Assembly (NCBI GenBank): GCA_039602395.1
Contig: JBCNJP010000003.1
Location: 23,109,896 to 23,173,895 of the forward strand
DNA: 64,000 nt
Direction of reading: 5' to 3'
Source of the DNA: Deinandra increscens subsp. villosa
Taxonomy: Eukaryota > Streptophyta > Magnoliopsida > Asterales > Asteraceae
Below, piece after piece: positions 22,622 to 34,508 of this stretch; within the stretch, counting starts at the first letter, position 1, and each line of letters begins with the position of its first letter. The notes beneath the pieces are model-generated. The model was given only the letters and a program-made list of their open reading frames with translations, had not been told where the DNA came from and searched no databases. Position numbers and translations under genes: made by a program.

Positions 22622-25352
22622 TGTCACACCCCTCCGGCACCACCACCTGTCTGGCACGGGGGAGGTGTTATGGAAAACAAGTTGTCAATATCAGATATGC
22701 GGAAGCAACATAATGAACATATTTTATTTATAACACAATGTACAGACAGCCTAATATGCTTAACTTCACTTGACAAGAGTTACATATTGTTAAATGTTAC
22801 AACATTATCACTTAGGGCCCAAGTGTCCTGAAAGCTTAACCCGTATTACTACTTCGTTTGATGGAGACTAGTTTAATGCTTATGATCAATGGCTTCTGAA
22901 ATTATGTTCACCTAACTATTCATGGTAATCAAACGGTCTACCTGCAAAATGGTTAAATCAACTTTGTCAACAACAATAATGTTGTTGGTGAGCTGAACCG
23001 TACCTGTTATTCAACTTTCAAAGCTACTGGAACTACAAACTTGCTTACATGTAATGACTAGAATTCAACCAATAAAATATATATAAGTCATGGGGTACAA
23101 CACATGCACCAGAGGATTCTAGCATACTAGTTACGTAGTAATTTTTCACATTACATGCAATATATATATCTGATGCGTAGCCAGTAAGCAATCAACTGTA
23201 GAACCATAACTGTTAGTTGTGTTCTCAAAACTTTCAATAACAAGGATAAGGTAACAGAACTCACAGTGTATATATGATAATCTTATGATAGATGCACAAA
23301 GATGCACCTCGTTGCCAAAAATGTCACAAGCTCGAAGAATCTGATTAGCTAAACAAGTATAGGTTTAATTTATTTAACACAGTGATAATACTAGTTAGGC
23401 TCGGTTGTGCTCCGCGCCTTAAATAATACAATACGTTTGTAGATTGAGGTCTCGATACGATTGGATGTCCCAATACAATCGTATGGCCTACAAGCGGATA
23501 CGATCGTATTTTCCTAATAATTATCTATCAAAACAGATCGTGCCCGATACGGTGGTATGCCTACTGATCTTAATACAACCGTATGGCCTGTTTAACAGAT
23601 AAACGAATATAATATAACACTCGAGTCTCGAACGGTTATTGTTTAGTGAATTCCTTAAAACGTTACATAAAATTATAATACATAATTACATAAATACCTA
23701 AATACATAAATATAAATGTTTGTTTACAATTATAATACATTAATACTTTGGTTTTCAATAACCGTTCCTCATATATCGATTATACTATATCAATATAATG
23801 ATATAATACAAAGAACACGGTATACCTCCGGTCGGTACGCAGAGTCGAACCCGGTTAACCGAACAATGCTAAACATATCCAAAATTGACGTGCAAGTAGT
23901 CCATTCCACGTAGAATTTCGCCACGAGTAATAATCCGTGCTCGGTTTCCGAATTTGATCTCGTTTGACCCCTCGAATTCGTTGACCAGATTCATCGCGGG
24001 TTTGACCCGGTTGACTTTTGTTGACCAATCATCCAAAATAGTTCAAATCAGCCCCAAATCACCTCTATGATCTTCTATGCTTAGTTCTTAATCAAACAAA
24101 AACCATAATTGCTTTTCATGGTTGTCCGGCAATGGTAACCGCCACAGTCCGGGTTCCGGTTCACTAAACCCACCGTATCACTTATCCGAGCAAATATAAA
24201 TCATCCAAACACTTTCAAACATAACAAACCGGTCACTAGCCTTCTTAGACAAACAAATTGAAACCAAAATAAACAGCTACCACCACCATCGCATTCTGCC
24301 CGGCGGCCGGAGGCCATGGCCGCCGCCGGTTGGCCTCCCAATAGTGTGAACCGGCACCACAATCATTCTAACCTAAGGAATCCCCTCAAAAATGTGACAA
24401 ATAACCTAGATAGAAACATGTAGGTTACGATCAGGGTTTAGAATCATGGAGAAACAAGATAATTAGTGAAGAAAACCCCCTAAATCGAACCACGTTTATC
24501 TTAGATCGAGTGAATCTGTGACTGAGATGGGTTCTCAGGGATGATTCGTCTTTGACTGGAGCTTCAAGAGGCACAGCCGCCGCCGGAGGCACGCGGCCTT
24601 ACCCTAACAATCCTCGCCGCCGCTAATTACCGACGTGGCAGCCGGAATCGCGGCTGCACCGCCGCTGCTTCTGCTACGCTGTGTTAGACGCGGACAGGGA
24701 GAGAGAGAGAGACAAACAGGGGAGAGAGAGAGGGAGAGAGAGAGCGCAGCGAGAGGTTGGTGTAGGTCGGCGCCGCCGGCCATGGTCGGAGACCGGCCGG
24801 GCGCCGCTGATCTTTGCCGGACAAGGGGAAGGGAGAGCCGTGAGGCTCTTTCTTCTTTCTCTCTTTCTGGTTCTTTTACACACACATGTGTGTGTGATGT
24901 ACGTTAAAGAAGAGGAGGAAAGTACACTATGTACTTATCCTAAAAATAAAAATGTAGTACAATTCCAGATATATAGGTATTATACCGCGATCTCTGAACA
25001 CGATAAATACTGATTATTATGAAAATGATTCATGATGAATCCCGTCATGTCTAAAATATTATAAGAGGCTTGTAAATATCTCGGAATACTTAAAATGTCA
25101 GATTATAAATGATTTGTTAAATATGCGGTTAACGGGCTGTATAAAACGTGTAATTGACGCGAATCCCATTAAACTCCGTTTTGCGAACCGAGTATATCAT
25201 CACGACTGTAATTCTCTGTAAGCTCTTAGAAAAATATTTATAACTTCACAGGGTCGGTAAAACCATTTAAAAAAATAAAGAAGTACTTTTCGGTTAATAT
25301 TGCGTAACAGTCCCATTTACCGATTTCACCGTTTCTTTTACCGATTCCTATG
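22622..25352 (-). repeat. LTR-like sequence beginning TGTCACACCCC
   Basis: The start TGTCACACCCCTCC interrupts SIRE gag. The same first nine bases start another LTR at 60576, and GTGTGACA ends the plus-sense LTRs at 50087 and 59971, so I read this as a minus-sense LTR of a related gypsy family. It contains a GC-rich stretch (24290-24860) with CCGCCG repeats, unlike the AT-rich surroundings, and palindromic ATACGATCGTAT-type phrases near 23450-23600. The far end is not found because of the N gap. The flanks at 22617-22621 and beyond 26136 show no matching target duplication. Confidence 0.5.
24697..24745 (+). repeat. (GA)n-rich microsatellite
   Basis: An imperfect GA dinucleotide run, GGGAGAGAGAGAGA with two interruptions, inside the GC-rich LTR segment. 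It produces spurious serine/leucine-rich and arginine/glutamate-rich ORFs on both strands. Confidence 0.9.
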
Positions 25353-25852
25353 NNNNNNNNNNNNNNNNNNNNNNNNNNNNNNNNNNNNNNNNNNNNNNNN
25401 NNNNNNNNNNNNNNNNNNNNNNNNNNNNNNNNNNNNNNNNNNNNNNNNNNNNNNNNNNNNNNNNNNNNNNNNNNNNNNNNNNNNNNNNNNNNNNNNNNNN
25501 NNNNNNNNNNNNNNNNNNNNNNNNNNNNNNNNNNNNNNNNNNNNNNNNNNNNNNNNNNNNNNNNNNNNNNNNNNNNNNNNNNNNNNNNNNNNNNNNNNNN
25601 NNNNNNNNNNNNNNNNNNNNNNNNNNNNNNNNNNNNNNNNNNNNNNNNNNNNNNNNNNNNNNNNNNNNNNNNNNNNNNNNNNNNNNNNNNNNNNNNNNNN
25701 NNNNNNNNNNNNNNNNNNNNNNNNNNNNNNNNNNNNNNNNNNNNNNNNNNNNNNNNNNNNNNNNNNNNNNNNNNNNNNNNNNNNNNNNNNNNNNNNNNNN
25801 NNNNNNNNNNNNNNNNNNNNNNNNNNNNNNNNNNNNNNNNNNNNNNNNNNNN
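25353..25852. other. scaffold gap of exactly 500 N
   Basis: Exactly 500 undetermined bases. Its true size is unknown, and the ORFs reported through it are artefacts. Confidence 0.98.
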
Positions 25853-27509
25853 CAGTGCTAACACTACTCGTATCAATCTGCAGATAATGAGGATCACAGG
25901 ATCGCTAGGTGCCAATAGAAATCGAAAAGGATTAAAGATAAGATGAACGAGAGGATTAAAACAGACGTTTACATGCAAGGAGGCTGAGATCGCCCATTAT
26001 CGCCTTCTTGTAAGCATAATAATGTACTTATCTCACTTATGAACTGAATGAAAACTTAATATTTCTCTTATGCAACCATGTGTTCTTGATATACACTTTT
26101 CATGGCATTTCTCATTCTTTTGCCTTGACAGGAGTGTGACAACATGGATGATCAATGTAGGATCTGATTGTGATTAAGGACGCTCACAGAGGCTTGAGTG
26201 TGTTCAAACCCTCCAAAGAAGCTAAGGTAAGCTTTTGATTATATGTTGCATTTTACAAAGTTTCCAAAATAAGTAAGATTTGATGCATTGATTAAGGATA
26301 GACAATTAATTTGATGGAACAAGCAAATCAGTATAGTGAGAACACTTAAGTCTTAATAGACAATAGGAGCTTAATGAAGGTTGGGTATGGTGTATAAGTG
26401 CTTGAAGGTTAAGGTACAAGTATTTAATGCATGCACTATCAAGTATTATGTCATTTTGATAAAAGTATCATTTTTAGGTGCCACTGATGGTTATGGATTA
26501 AGGATGGTCTAAAATGACTAAGAAAATCAGTTGGTAATAAAACGAGTAAAGTTGCAAGTTTATAAAATTGGGAATTATGATTAGTGACACAATGTAAATC
26601 TTCCAAGAAGATTCGCCTGGACCAGACGATGTGCATCAACTATTTTGTCTCGTGGTTATATAGAAACAAGCGAAGCATTTATTTGCTCTTATGGACAGGA
26701 ATACGATTCGCATGGGTTGTTTGACCATATTGTGAATTCATGTAAACAGTCTGTCTTCATCCGACATTCTAAAGAAAAATTAGGTATTTTCCAAGTTTTT
26801 AAGCCCGGACACGTTAAGGCAATATGTGGCTTTTACGCGAATTCGGTATGCGATCCGTCGTTTACTGGGAATCTTGAATTTGTGTCTCTGTCGAATTAGG
26901 CTTAATTAGAGGTCTAATGGTTATTTATTATGTCTCTATCATCGCCCGTTTGATCGAGTCATAAATCGTTGGTGAATTGCCCAAAATCAATGCGTACGTC
27001 AAACCGACCAAAATGTGCTATTTGACCTAATTTGCTCATTGTTATGTATTATGTGATGTATTTATATTTGTTTTGAGTGGATTAAATGTGGTTAACATGA
27101 TGGAATGATGAATTGGGTGTATACGGGACTCGAAAACATTGAAAGTCGACAAAATGAGCTCGCGAGAACAAGGAATTAGACAAGACAAGATTCGGCAGAC
27201 AGCTCCAAGCGTACCGTTTGGAGCATACCCATGCTCTAGGCGATGCCTAGAGCTACATTTCCAATAAAACCCTAATTTTTCCCTTTAAATATCCCATTAG
27301 CCTCCACCATCCTCATTTCTCACCTTCTCCACCCCTAAAACGGTTGTAAAGGGCTATTTATCATATGTTCTTCATTCCATCTTGGTTTTTGAGCTAAATC
27401 ATCAAGGATCAAAGCTTGTTACACCCCATTTCATCCCTTATTTTCGGTTTTTGGTAAGTTTCTTGCAATCCTTTGAATTTACATGTCAAAATCTGAGCTT
27501 TATCATGCA
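25853..27509 (+). other. non-coding DNA, probably part of a long gypsy LTR
   Basis: No ORF with family similarity is present. The phrase TATCCCATTAGCCTCCACC and the leader-like CT-rich stretch at 27290-27440 look like the transcription-start region of an LTR (candidate TTTAAATATCCC at about 27282-27293). The LTR's plus-sense end would be the GTGTGACA at 50087, beyond the inserted element A. GAGTGTGACA at 26132-26141 may be the end of a separate, older LTR. Confidence 0.4.
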
Positions 27510-27693
27510 ATTAGGTTAGATTAATGCCATACATGATGTATGATGATAGATCCATGGTTTATTTGATCAAAGATTGTAACTTTATGATAGTTTAAGGCTA
27601 GATCTACGTCATGCATATTGAACCTTGCTAGATCTATGTGATTTATGATCAAGTTTGCATTGTTAAAATGGATTAGGATTAGATCTACATCAT
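27510..27693 (+). repeat. left part of an ~85-bp minisatellite split by element A
   Basis: Units containing TTAGATCTATGTCATGCATG and GATTCATGATCAAGATTGC repeat here in degenerate form and continue at 48629. The last bases, ATCAT (27689-27693), are the target duplication of element A. Confidence 0.75.
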
Positions 27694-28278
27694 TGTTTTG
27701 GTCAAAAACTGCCTAAGCAATTAGTTGATCAAACTTTGTAAGTGAGGTAGAGTGTTTGATGTAAATAGAGATGAAAATGTAAATTTGGAGATTGACGCGA
27801 GGATGTAACGAGGGAAAAATCCAGGAATCCTTGAGTATCCTCAAGGAGCCTAGCAAAAAACCTCGGGAGCCGGCTTAAAGTGCCTGCTGCCTGAAACTTT
27901 TATATAATCGAAAAGTGTTCAAGTACAAATGAAATGAGCTCGTATTCTACGTGTTACAGAGAGTTTTGATAGCAAGTACCTGTGTGTTGTGTGCAAGCCT
28001 AAAGCTCAATATAAAGAGATTACATCGCAACAATATCTCCTAAAAACTAGCAACTAACTCCACGTCTCCCACTTAGCCGTTTGAAGTCCACTTAGTCCAC
28101 GTTTCTGTTAGCTGACCGGGTCTTTAGGACACGTGATCCATGTTGGAATTAACCTGCGAATAACAAACAAAAGGGGAAAAGCAATAGTTAGTCAAGAAAT
28201 ATAGTTCAAGATCCTTACAGCGAAGTGCTTGCGAGCTGATGCGAGCTGCTCAATATCTCCTGAAATCTGGTACCAACA
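27694..28278 (-). repeat. 3' LTR of Tat element A
   Basis: A 585-bp TG...CA unit that matches 48050-48627 along its whole length, including CCTCGGGAGCCGGCTTAAAG-like and CCACGTTTCTGTTAGCTGAC segments. The sense direction is minus. Confidence 0.95.
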
Positions 28279-28294
28279 ATTGCCCCCAAATTTT
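28279..28294 (-). other. polypurine tract of element A
   Basis: Plus strand ATTGCCCCCAAATTTT, read on the sense strand as AAAATTTGGGGGCAAT directly before the LTR start TGTTGGTACC. This is the expected site and composition for the plus-strand primer. Confidence 0.85.
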
Positions 28295-28417
28295 TGACGG
28301 GTGTTGCATGCAGGCCAGCTGTCGAAAATTTGAATTCAGGCCTTATCGCTAAGTAATTATGATTTGAGAGAAATTAGTTCGTCCCAACTTCCTAGGCGAA
28401 GTTCCCGTTGGGTTTTT

Positions 28418-28427
28418 CTTTATAACC
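28418..28427 (+). promoter_or_regulatory. TATA box of the antisense gene
   Basis: CTTTATAACC is followed by a CT-rich leader (CTCTCCTTCTCCTC). It lies about 115 bases before the ATG at 28537 and outside the LTR. The decayed relative at 4490 has the same arrangement. Confidence 0.6.
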
Positions 28428-28536
28428 TCTCCTTCTCCTCATTATCTCTCACAATTCCTCTTTCGGCAAAACCCTAGAGCTTCTGCGAATTTCCACAGGT
28501 CAGTCCTTATCTCTTTTGTCTTCGTCTTTTTCGGTC

Positions 28537-30306
28537 ATGGGGAAGAAGATGCTCCGATCTTCGGCCACTGTCTCCGACAATGTGGCCGATGACTTCACCG
28601 ACCAGGGACTCCTTCCGGCGACGGAGGAGGAGACCTGCAACTTTGATGATCGAAAGATCGCGATGTTGCAGCGATCATCGAGCTTCCCTGCCGAGGCAGA
28701 GTTCCGTCCGTACGACCCAGTTCTGAAAGCCGATCACATTTCCGACGAGTGGGTCTGCTTTCTTTACTACCCCTTTCTTCTCGGTATGACATTCCCGTTT
28801 CCAGCTTTAGTCAACGAGTTTTTCTCAGTCACCCATCTTGCCTATTCTCAAGTCATGCCAATGGTATGGCGAATTCTCTTCTCTCTTCATAACCTGAACC
28901 AAACCCACAACTTGAACATTGGGGTTGCTGAGATTTGCAAGGTGTACCGACTGGGTACTCATGGCCACAGTAGATTTGTTTTGAAAACCAGACCTGGAGA
29001 AGCCCAGATGATCCCGAGGGTTTCTCATAACGACCATGATTGGAGACGCCAATTCTTCTTTGTCAAAAGGAGTAGTCTTGTTGGTTGCAAGAACCTTCCT
29101 ACCCAATGGGTTGTCAAGGGTAGGAAGAGTTTTTGTGATATTCTAGTTCCATAAAACTCTTCAATTTCTTCGGCTGATGTTTTTTGCTTTTTGTCTTTGC
29201 AGCTCCCAAGTTTGAAGTCTTAATCAAGCCTGCTCGTGACTCCTCCAAGAAGCTCAAGGATCTTTACAGCATCCCGGTTGCGGAAAGAAGCTGCCTGCCC
29301 GAAGACGTTTCAAGTGCTCGAACCATCTCCCAGCAATCTCTCAGCCCCTCGAGAACCATGTCTGCAGGTACTTGTAGGAACTTGTTTCTTTCTGTCTCAA
29401 GCTATATCTTGTTGTTTCTGAAAACTGATCTCTTATTGTTTATGATGAAGCTCCAGGTTCAGCTTCCAACTTCTCTTTCCAGGACCTCAAGCTCCTTATT
29501 GCCAAGAAGGAAAAGACTGAAGAAACCAGCAGCAAAGCTCCCATAGATGTTTCAGCTCCCAAATTCCGGCCTCCCAGCACTCGGTCCAAGACTTCCTCTG
29601 CCAAGAAGCGCAAGGCTTCGGACACCACCATCAATGTGGACAGTTTCGATGGTCTTCCTCCTGTTGCAGCTGCCAATAAGCTTCTCTCACTGCAAGCTGT
29701 GGTGAACATTGTAAGTATAGTTTAATGATAGAGAAGTATGTTAGAATTATAGTTAGAATACTTCCCTTGTTGACTCTGATCCATTTTGATTTGATGCAGG
29801 GTATTGACAAGCTGAGCCATGAAGTCATCGAACTCGAAGGCAAACTGGAAGCAGCTGAGCAGAAGCTTGAGTCCTCTGAGCTTAAACTTGATGAAGCCTT
29901 GCTCCGCATCGAGCAGATGGGTAAGATAGCTGCCAGCAAGAATCGTTACCATGAGAAGCAGCTCAAGGAACAAGATGCTGCAGCTGCTGAAGCCCTAAAG
30001 CTGGCTGATCAGAACGCTCAATCCTCAGCTGCCATCAGCGTGCTCGAATGCATGATTGAGATGGCTACCGCTGCGCAGGCTGAAGGCTTCACTCCAGAGA
30101 GCTGGCCGGTTAAGGATTGGGAGGAGAGCCTTAAAAAGCTGATGGCTGAGAGGGATGAAGCTGCTGAGAAGGTTGCCAAGGAGGTTGAGCCGGAGGTCAT
30201 GAAGGTGGACAAGGAAGCTGGTGAGAAGGACAAGGGCAAGGGTAAGGAGGTGAAGCAGGCGGAGGCTGCTGGTGATAAGCTGGGCGATGAAGGCATTCTT
30301 GACTAG
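28537..30306 (+). CDS. intact spliced antisense ORF of Tat element A (PF04195-like)
   Basis: Four exons, 28537-29119, 29203-29367, 29451-29710 and 29800-30306, join through three GT-AG introns (83, 83 and 89 bp) without a stop. They give about 504 residues. The third donor is the consensus GTAAGTA. The N-terminal ~190 residues resemble the plant gypsy-type transposon domain (TFPFPALVNEFF, NLNIGVAEICKVYRL, DWRRQFFFVKRSSL). A basic serine-rich middle (RSKTSSAKKRKASD) could be a nuclear signal. The C-terminal half is a coiled coil (KLSHEVIELEGKLEAAEQK) with an acidic/lysine tail ending DKLGDEGILD. The gene is antisense to the retroelement and lies between the end of integrase and the 3' LTR. Extra antisense ORFs at this place are known for Tat elements, but their role is unknown. 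ATG 28537 is the first after the TATA box. The third exon could alternatively start at the AG at 29456, in the same frame. Confidence 0.8.
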
Positions 30307-31611
30307 GTCGGAGCCCACTTTTTTAGGTTGTTTGTTTGGTTTGGTGGTAGTTTAAACAATGGTTGTGGTGAAACTAAAACAATGGTAGTTTAACTTATGG
30401 AGGCTTGGATGGAGGGACCTTGAGTTTCAAGGCGAAGTCCAAGCTTCCCAGACAATATAGTTGGCCTCAGGTGGAGGGATCTTGGGTTCCAAGACGAAGC
30501 CTGGGGTCAACTTCTTTAATTTCCTGCATATATATATATATATAACTTAGCAGTATTTTGATCATCATGGTGTGTCGCGTGTATTTTTGGTTATATAGCA
30601 AATTCTGAGAAGTATTTGAATGAGGATCCTGTAGGATGCTCAATAACATAGTTTAGTTTAAAAACTTAAAAGTTGATAAAACCTGCCGAAATTAACAAAC
30701 CATGATGCTAGCCAATACTCAGTTAGTAATAAAAATATGTAACATATGCAGTACCGATGTCACCTGTTCAAGAATATTCCAACTGTTGAGATAGTCAAGA
30801 TCCTTGAGGATCCTTAGAAATCCTTAAGATAGACTTGGGGAAATTCCGATGAAACTGAGAGTAAGTCTTGAGCACTTAGGAATGAGTCAAACGGGGGTCA
30901 AGCCCATCTTAGTCCTTCGAGGCATAAAATGCCTGATAAGCCTTGGGTCTAAGCCAACTGGGGTCAAGCCCATAAACTTGAGAGACACGAAAGTGCCTAA
31001 ACCTTAGCTAATGTGAGAACATTAAAAACCTTTGTTAAACTGAGGTCAAGCTCAAATAATACTTGGGACTAAGCCAACTGGGGTCAAGCCCATAAACTTG
31101 AGAGACACGAAAGTGCCTAAACCTTTGTTGACATGAAAATGCCAAAAACCTTAGGACCTTTTCGAGATGACACGTCTGCCACCCATTTTTGAGATGCGCT
31201 CTATGGCCAACAGTGATGAAATTATCAGCCACCCGTGGATGGACTGGTCGCACCACCTCGAACCATAGGCCACCATCGTGCGCTCCTGGCGAGGGTCTTG
31301 CGCTCCTGGCGATTCCCATTAGTGAACGAGAAGGTGAAAACCTCCTAAACCTTTGATTGCATTCAGAATGCTTTAGACTTAGAAGAGGTGATCAGCCTCT
31401 AGCTTATGATAGGATGCTTAGAACTTCTGCAAAACACTCAAGGCTTGGTGAGGGGTGGGTGTTAGCTTGGCTAACACCCCTCCGATGCCTAAGTCAGTAA
31501 TCATTCCATAAATATAATAACATGAAATTGAAATAAGAATCAAAATCGTACCTGAGGTTTTCGAAGCTTAAACAAGGATTCTTGGAGATGCTTTGAGGAT
31601 CCAGAGGGCAC
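30307..31611 (-). other. non-coding spacer of element A with a 120-bp repeat
   Basis: No coding signal. The phrase AAGCCAACTGGGGTCAAGCC with about 40 further bases occurs at 30943-31005 and again at 31063-31125, exactly 120 bases apart. A weaker copy is near 30895. Two GGATGGAGGGACCTTGAG-like phrases occur at 30409 and 30473, just after the antisense gene, and could form part of its 3' untranslated region. A TA microsatellite is at about 30527-30543. Confidence 0.7.
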
Positions 31612-32521
31612 TTACATAAAATATAACTTCAAGTGAATTGCGTTCCAAGCTCTTGGGAGCAGCTCACCTTCCATAGTAGCCAGCCTATATGCCCCCTTTC
31701 CAGCTTCTGAGTCTATTAGGTAAGGACCCTCCCATTTAGGTGCGAGTTTTCCATCTGATGGATTGGTAGTATTTTGAAAAGCTTTTCTGAGTACTAGATC
31801 TCCTACTTGAAATCTTCTGATCCTGAGATTCTTATTGTAAGATTTGGCCATCCTTTGCTGGTATGCTGCCATTCTAAACTTTGCGAGGTCTCTGATTTCA
31901 TCGATTGTTTCTAGATCTTCAAGGAGCTCCTGCTTATTGGCTTCAAAATCTCGGCAGCTTGTTCTGGCAGTCGGCATCACCATTTCAGTGGGAATCACAG
32001 CTTCTGAACCAAATACTAAGGAGAATGGTGTTCGACCCGTAGCATTCTTGGAAGTTGTTCTGTCAGCCCACAATACGAAAGGTAGCTCTTCAGCCCATTT
32101 CCCTTTTTTGGCTCCTAGCTTCTTCTTAAGATTATTGATGATGATCTTATTGCTCGATTCCGCTTGACCATTAGCTTGTGGATGTATGGGAGTCGAAGTC
32201 ACCATCTTGATGCCCCATGCTTCGCAAAAGCCAGTCGTTCTTTTTCCAATAAACTGAGATCCGTTGTCACACACTATTTCTGATGGGATTCCAAATCTTG
32301 TCAGGATATTCCTTTTAATGAAGGAAATCACTTCCTTTTCTCTAACTTGGACAAATGCTTCAGCTTCAATCCACTTAGAGAAATAGTCCGTCATAGCCAA
32401 CATGAAGACTTTTCCTCCAGGTGCTACAGGCAGCTTACCAACTATGTCCATGCCCCATTTCATGAACGGCCACGGAGATGATATTGAATGGAGCGGCTCA
32501 GCAGGCTGATGGAGGATAGTG
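31612..32521 (-). pseudogene. pol: integrase core and C-terminus of element A
   Basis: One open frame carries the catalytic core: MTDYFSKWIEAEAF (first D), IVCDNGSQFIGK (second D) and PQANGQAESSNKIIINN (E). A C-terminal RRFQVGDLVLRK and WEGPYLIDSEAGKGAYRL region follows, with a stop at 31612. The upstream end PAEPLHSISSPWPFMKWG continues directly from the zinc-binding part at 42887, but the two are separated by the 10.4-kb insertion of element B. The enzyme would join element cDNA to chromosomal DNA. All three catalytic residues are present in this half. Confidence 0.85.
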
Positions 32522-32526
32522 TCGTG
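32522..32526. other. target duplication TCGTG, left copy
   Basis: TCGTG directly precedes TGATGTGTCG of element B and recurs at 42887-42891 directly after its terminal GCATCA. Five bases is the usual gypsy duplication length. Confidence 0.9.
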
Positions 32527-34508
32527 TGATGTGTCGTTTGTGTACTATGAAAATCTGATCAAGTTTTAAAATGGTAATCACCAAGTGACCAAACTACACA
32601 CCAGGGCAGTGCACCCGTCGTGTGCAGTACAGTGTTGGTAAGAACCAGATATCAATCCGTGGACGCGATGACAGACTCCCGATACTGGATCTTTGCTAAT
32701 ATCTAACCGATGAAATGAAAATGGTGAACTTGACTGGAATCTAAGCTAAATAACTAAAACCGACAAAAACAGCTAAAAACCGGATAAAATGATGGAAAAT
32801 CAGAAAAAGGGATGCATCGCCTAGACTCGACTCCTCTAGACTCGCTCAGACCCTCTGATAACTAATACCATGAAAACTATCGTCTAATGTGGAAAACTGG
32901 ACTACCTAGGACTATAGACACATCCCGAATAATCCGGAAATCCTAAATGAAGCACGTATAGCAAAACTGTGAAAATTGTCTAACGGGTTAGCTACTTCGG
33001 TCAAAGTAAACTAATCCTACATGAAATAGAAAACTATGTGAGAGGTCCCTCTATATAGTACCTATACCATGCTACGATAACGAAAATGATTCCAAAAACT
33101 TATGACCTAGAAACCGCTAAACATGAATAAATAGCATCGAATCTTATGTTCAAAAGCAATCTATCCTATTAAACGATGTAAAACAAGTTTCCAGCCTATG
33201 AAACGATTTGGTCAAACCTAATCCACAAGGAAAATAACTAAGTCAGCCCCAAATTAATGATAAACCATCAAGTAGGAGTTCTCCTATCAAGCATCAAACG
33301 TTTGACCAATAAAAGTCAACCATTTAACAATAAATAAATCATCACATATTAGTAGTTCTACCAAATATGACAATTAATCCACATAATTTATCAATAATTA
33401 AAACCAAATTAGTGCACATAATCATCATAAATATTTTAAAACCATCATCATGCAATTATACACTAGTTCATAGTGAAAGTCAACCAAAAAGCCAAAACGA
33501 GTCTAAATTTATCAAAGTCTAGGTGGTACAATGATGAAATCAGCCATTCATAATGATAAATAGCAATAAAAATCTAAACTTGACATCAACCATGATCATG
33601 AATCACACGAACAAAAGCTTCAAAACCAAGAACTAAATTGAAATGCAAACCGGGTGGTCTTCAAATCTCTAAATTTGGTTTCCAAAACCTCTGATCTTGA
33701 TCCCCTTTCCCTTCTTGATGTTCCAGATCTCCTTTTCTTTTTATTCTTTGTGGCCAAAAAAATAATAATATCGATGCTTCTCCAAAAAAAGAAAAAGAAA
33801 TGGGAGTATGGCCTTAACTAATATTCCCCTGGGAATGTGATATCTCCGTCCCCTCCTAATGCGGCGCCTCCCTCACTACAAATCCTCTGGTCTCCCACGA
33901 ATTTTTTGGGGTCCTGCTCTCTATTCTTCCTGGGCTACTATTCTTAATTCAACGGGCCGCTGGGACTTGTTTAATTAGGTGGGCCGAGATAAACAAGCAA
34001 CCAACTTGGGTTGCACACATGGTTGGGCCGAGAAATAGCTAACGATGCTTTGGGCCGAGATAATCAACTTTGGAATGTGATTGAAATGCCTTCAAATATG
34101 CTCGGTTGGACATGATGCAACATTTAAATGATTTTTTTTATTTGTTTAAACCTTTTAATTATTTTAAATATTTTTTTTCGCTTCAATTCTTCATCGAGTG
34201 CTGCGGGGTTTCATCCAAATTCACACGCAGCACATCAACTACCTAGAATTCACATACAAAAACAATTAAGCACCATATCTTTTGTAATGTCCTCAATTAA
34301 AAATTCTAATTTTTGCAAAGTTTTCTCAATTAAAAACCAAGTTAAATGTGAACTTTAAATATTTATCAAATAATAACCAAAGTTCCACCAAATCATCTAA
34401 AATTCAAATATAAACATTTAAGCACCAAAACTTAATAATTCTTAATTAAAAACCAATTAAACGAAGGGATTTTATTTATTTATTTTATGTACATGATGCT
34501 ATGCATCA
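32527..34508 (-). repeat. 3' LTR of element B
   Basis: A 1982-bp copy beginning TGATGTGTCGTTTGTG and ending TGCTATGCATCA. It matches 40197-42886 except for the hAT insertion there and scattered substitutions. It is preceded on the sense strand by AAGTGTGGGGATATT (34509-34523), the polypurine tract. Confidence 0.93.

Noticed and set aside
24604..25013. Overlapping ORFs on both strands in the GC-rich part
   Set aside because: Low-complexity translations of GA and CCG repeats, with no domain and no codon signature.
22622..26141. One complete LTR from TGTCACAC to GTGTGACA
   Set aside because: The termini match as inverted repeats, but flanking pentamers (CTTCT, ACATG type) differ and an N gap lies inside, so a single insertion is not supported.
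26126..26228. Possible host exon flanked by ..TTGACAG and GTAAGC
   Set aside because: All frames contain stops and nothing matches a known protein. It is more likely LTR sequence.
26645..26899. 84-codon plus ORF
   Set aside because: No similarity, and it lies in the supposed LTR body upstream of its transcription start region.
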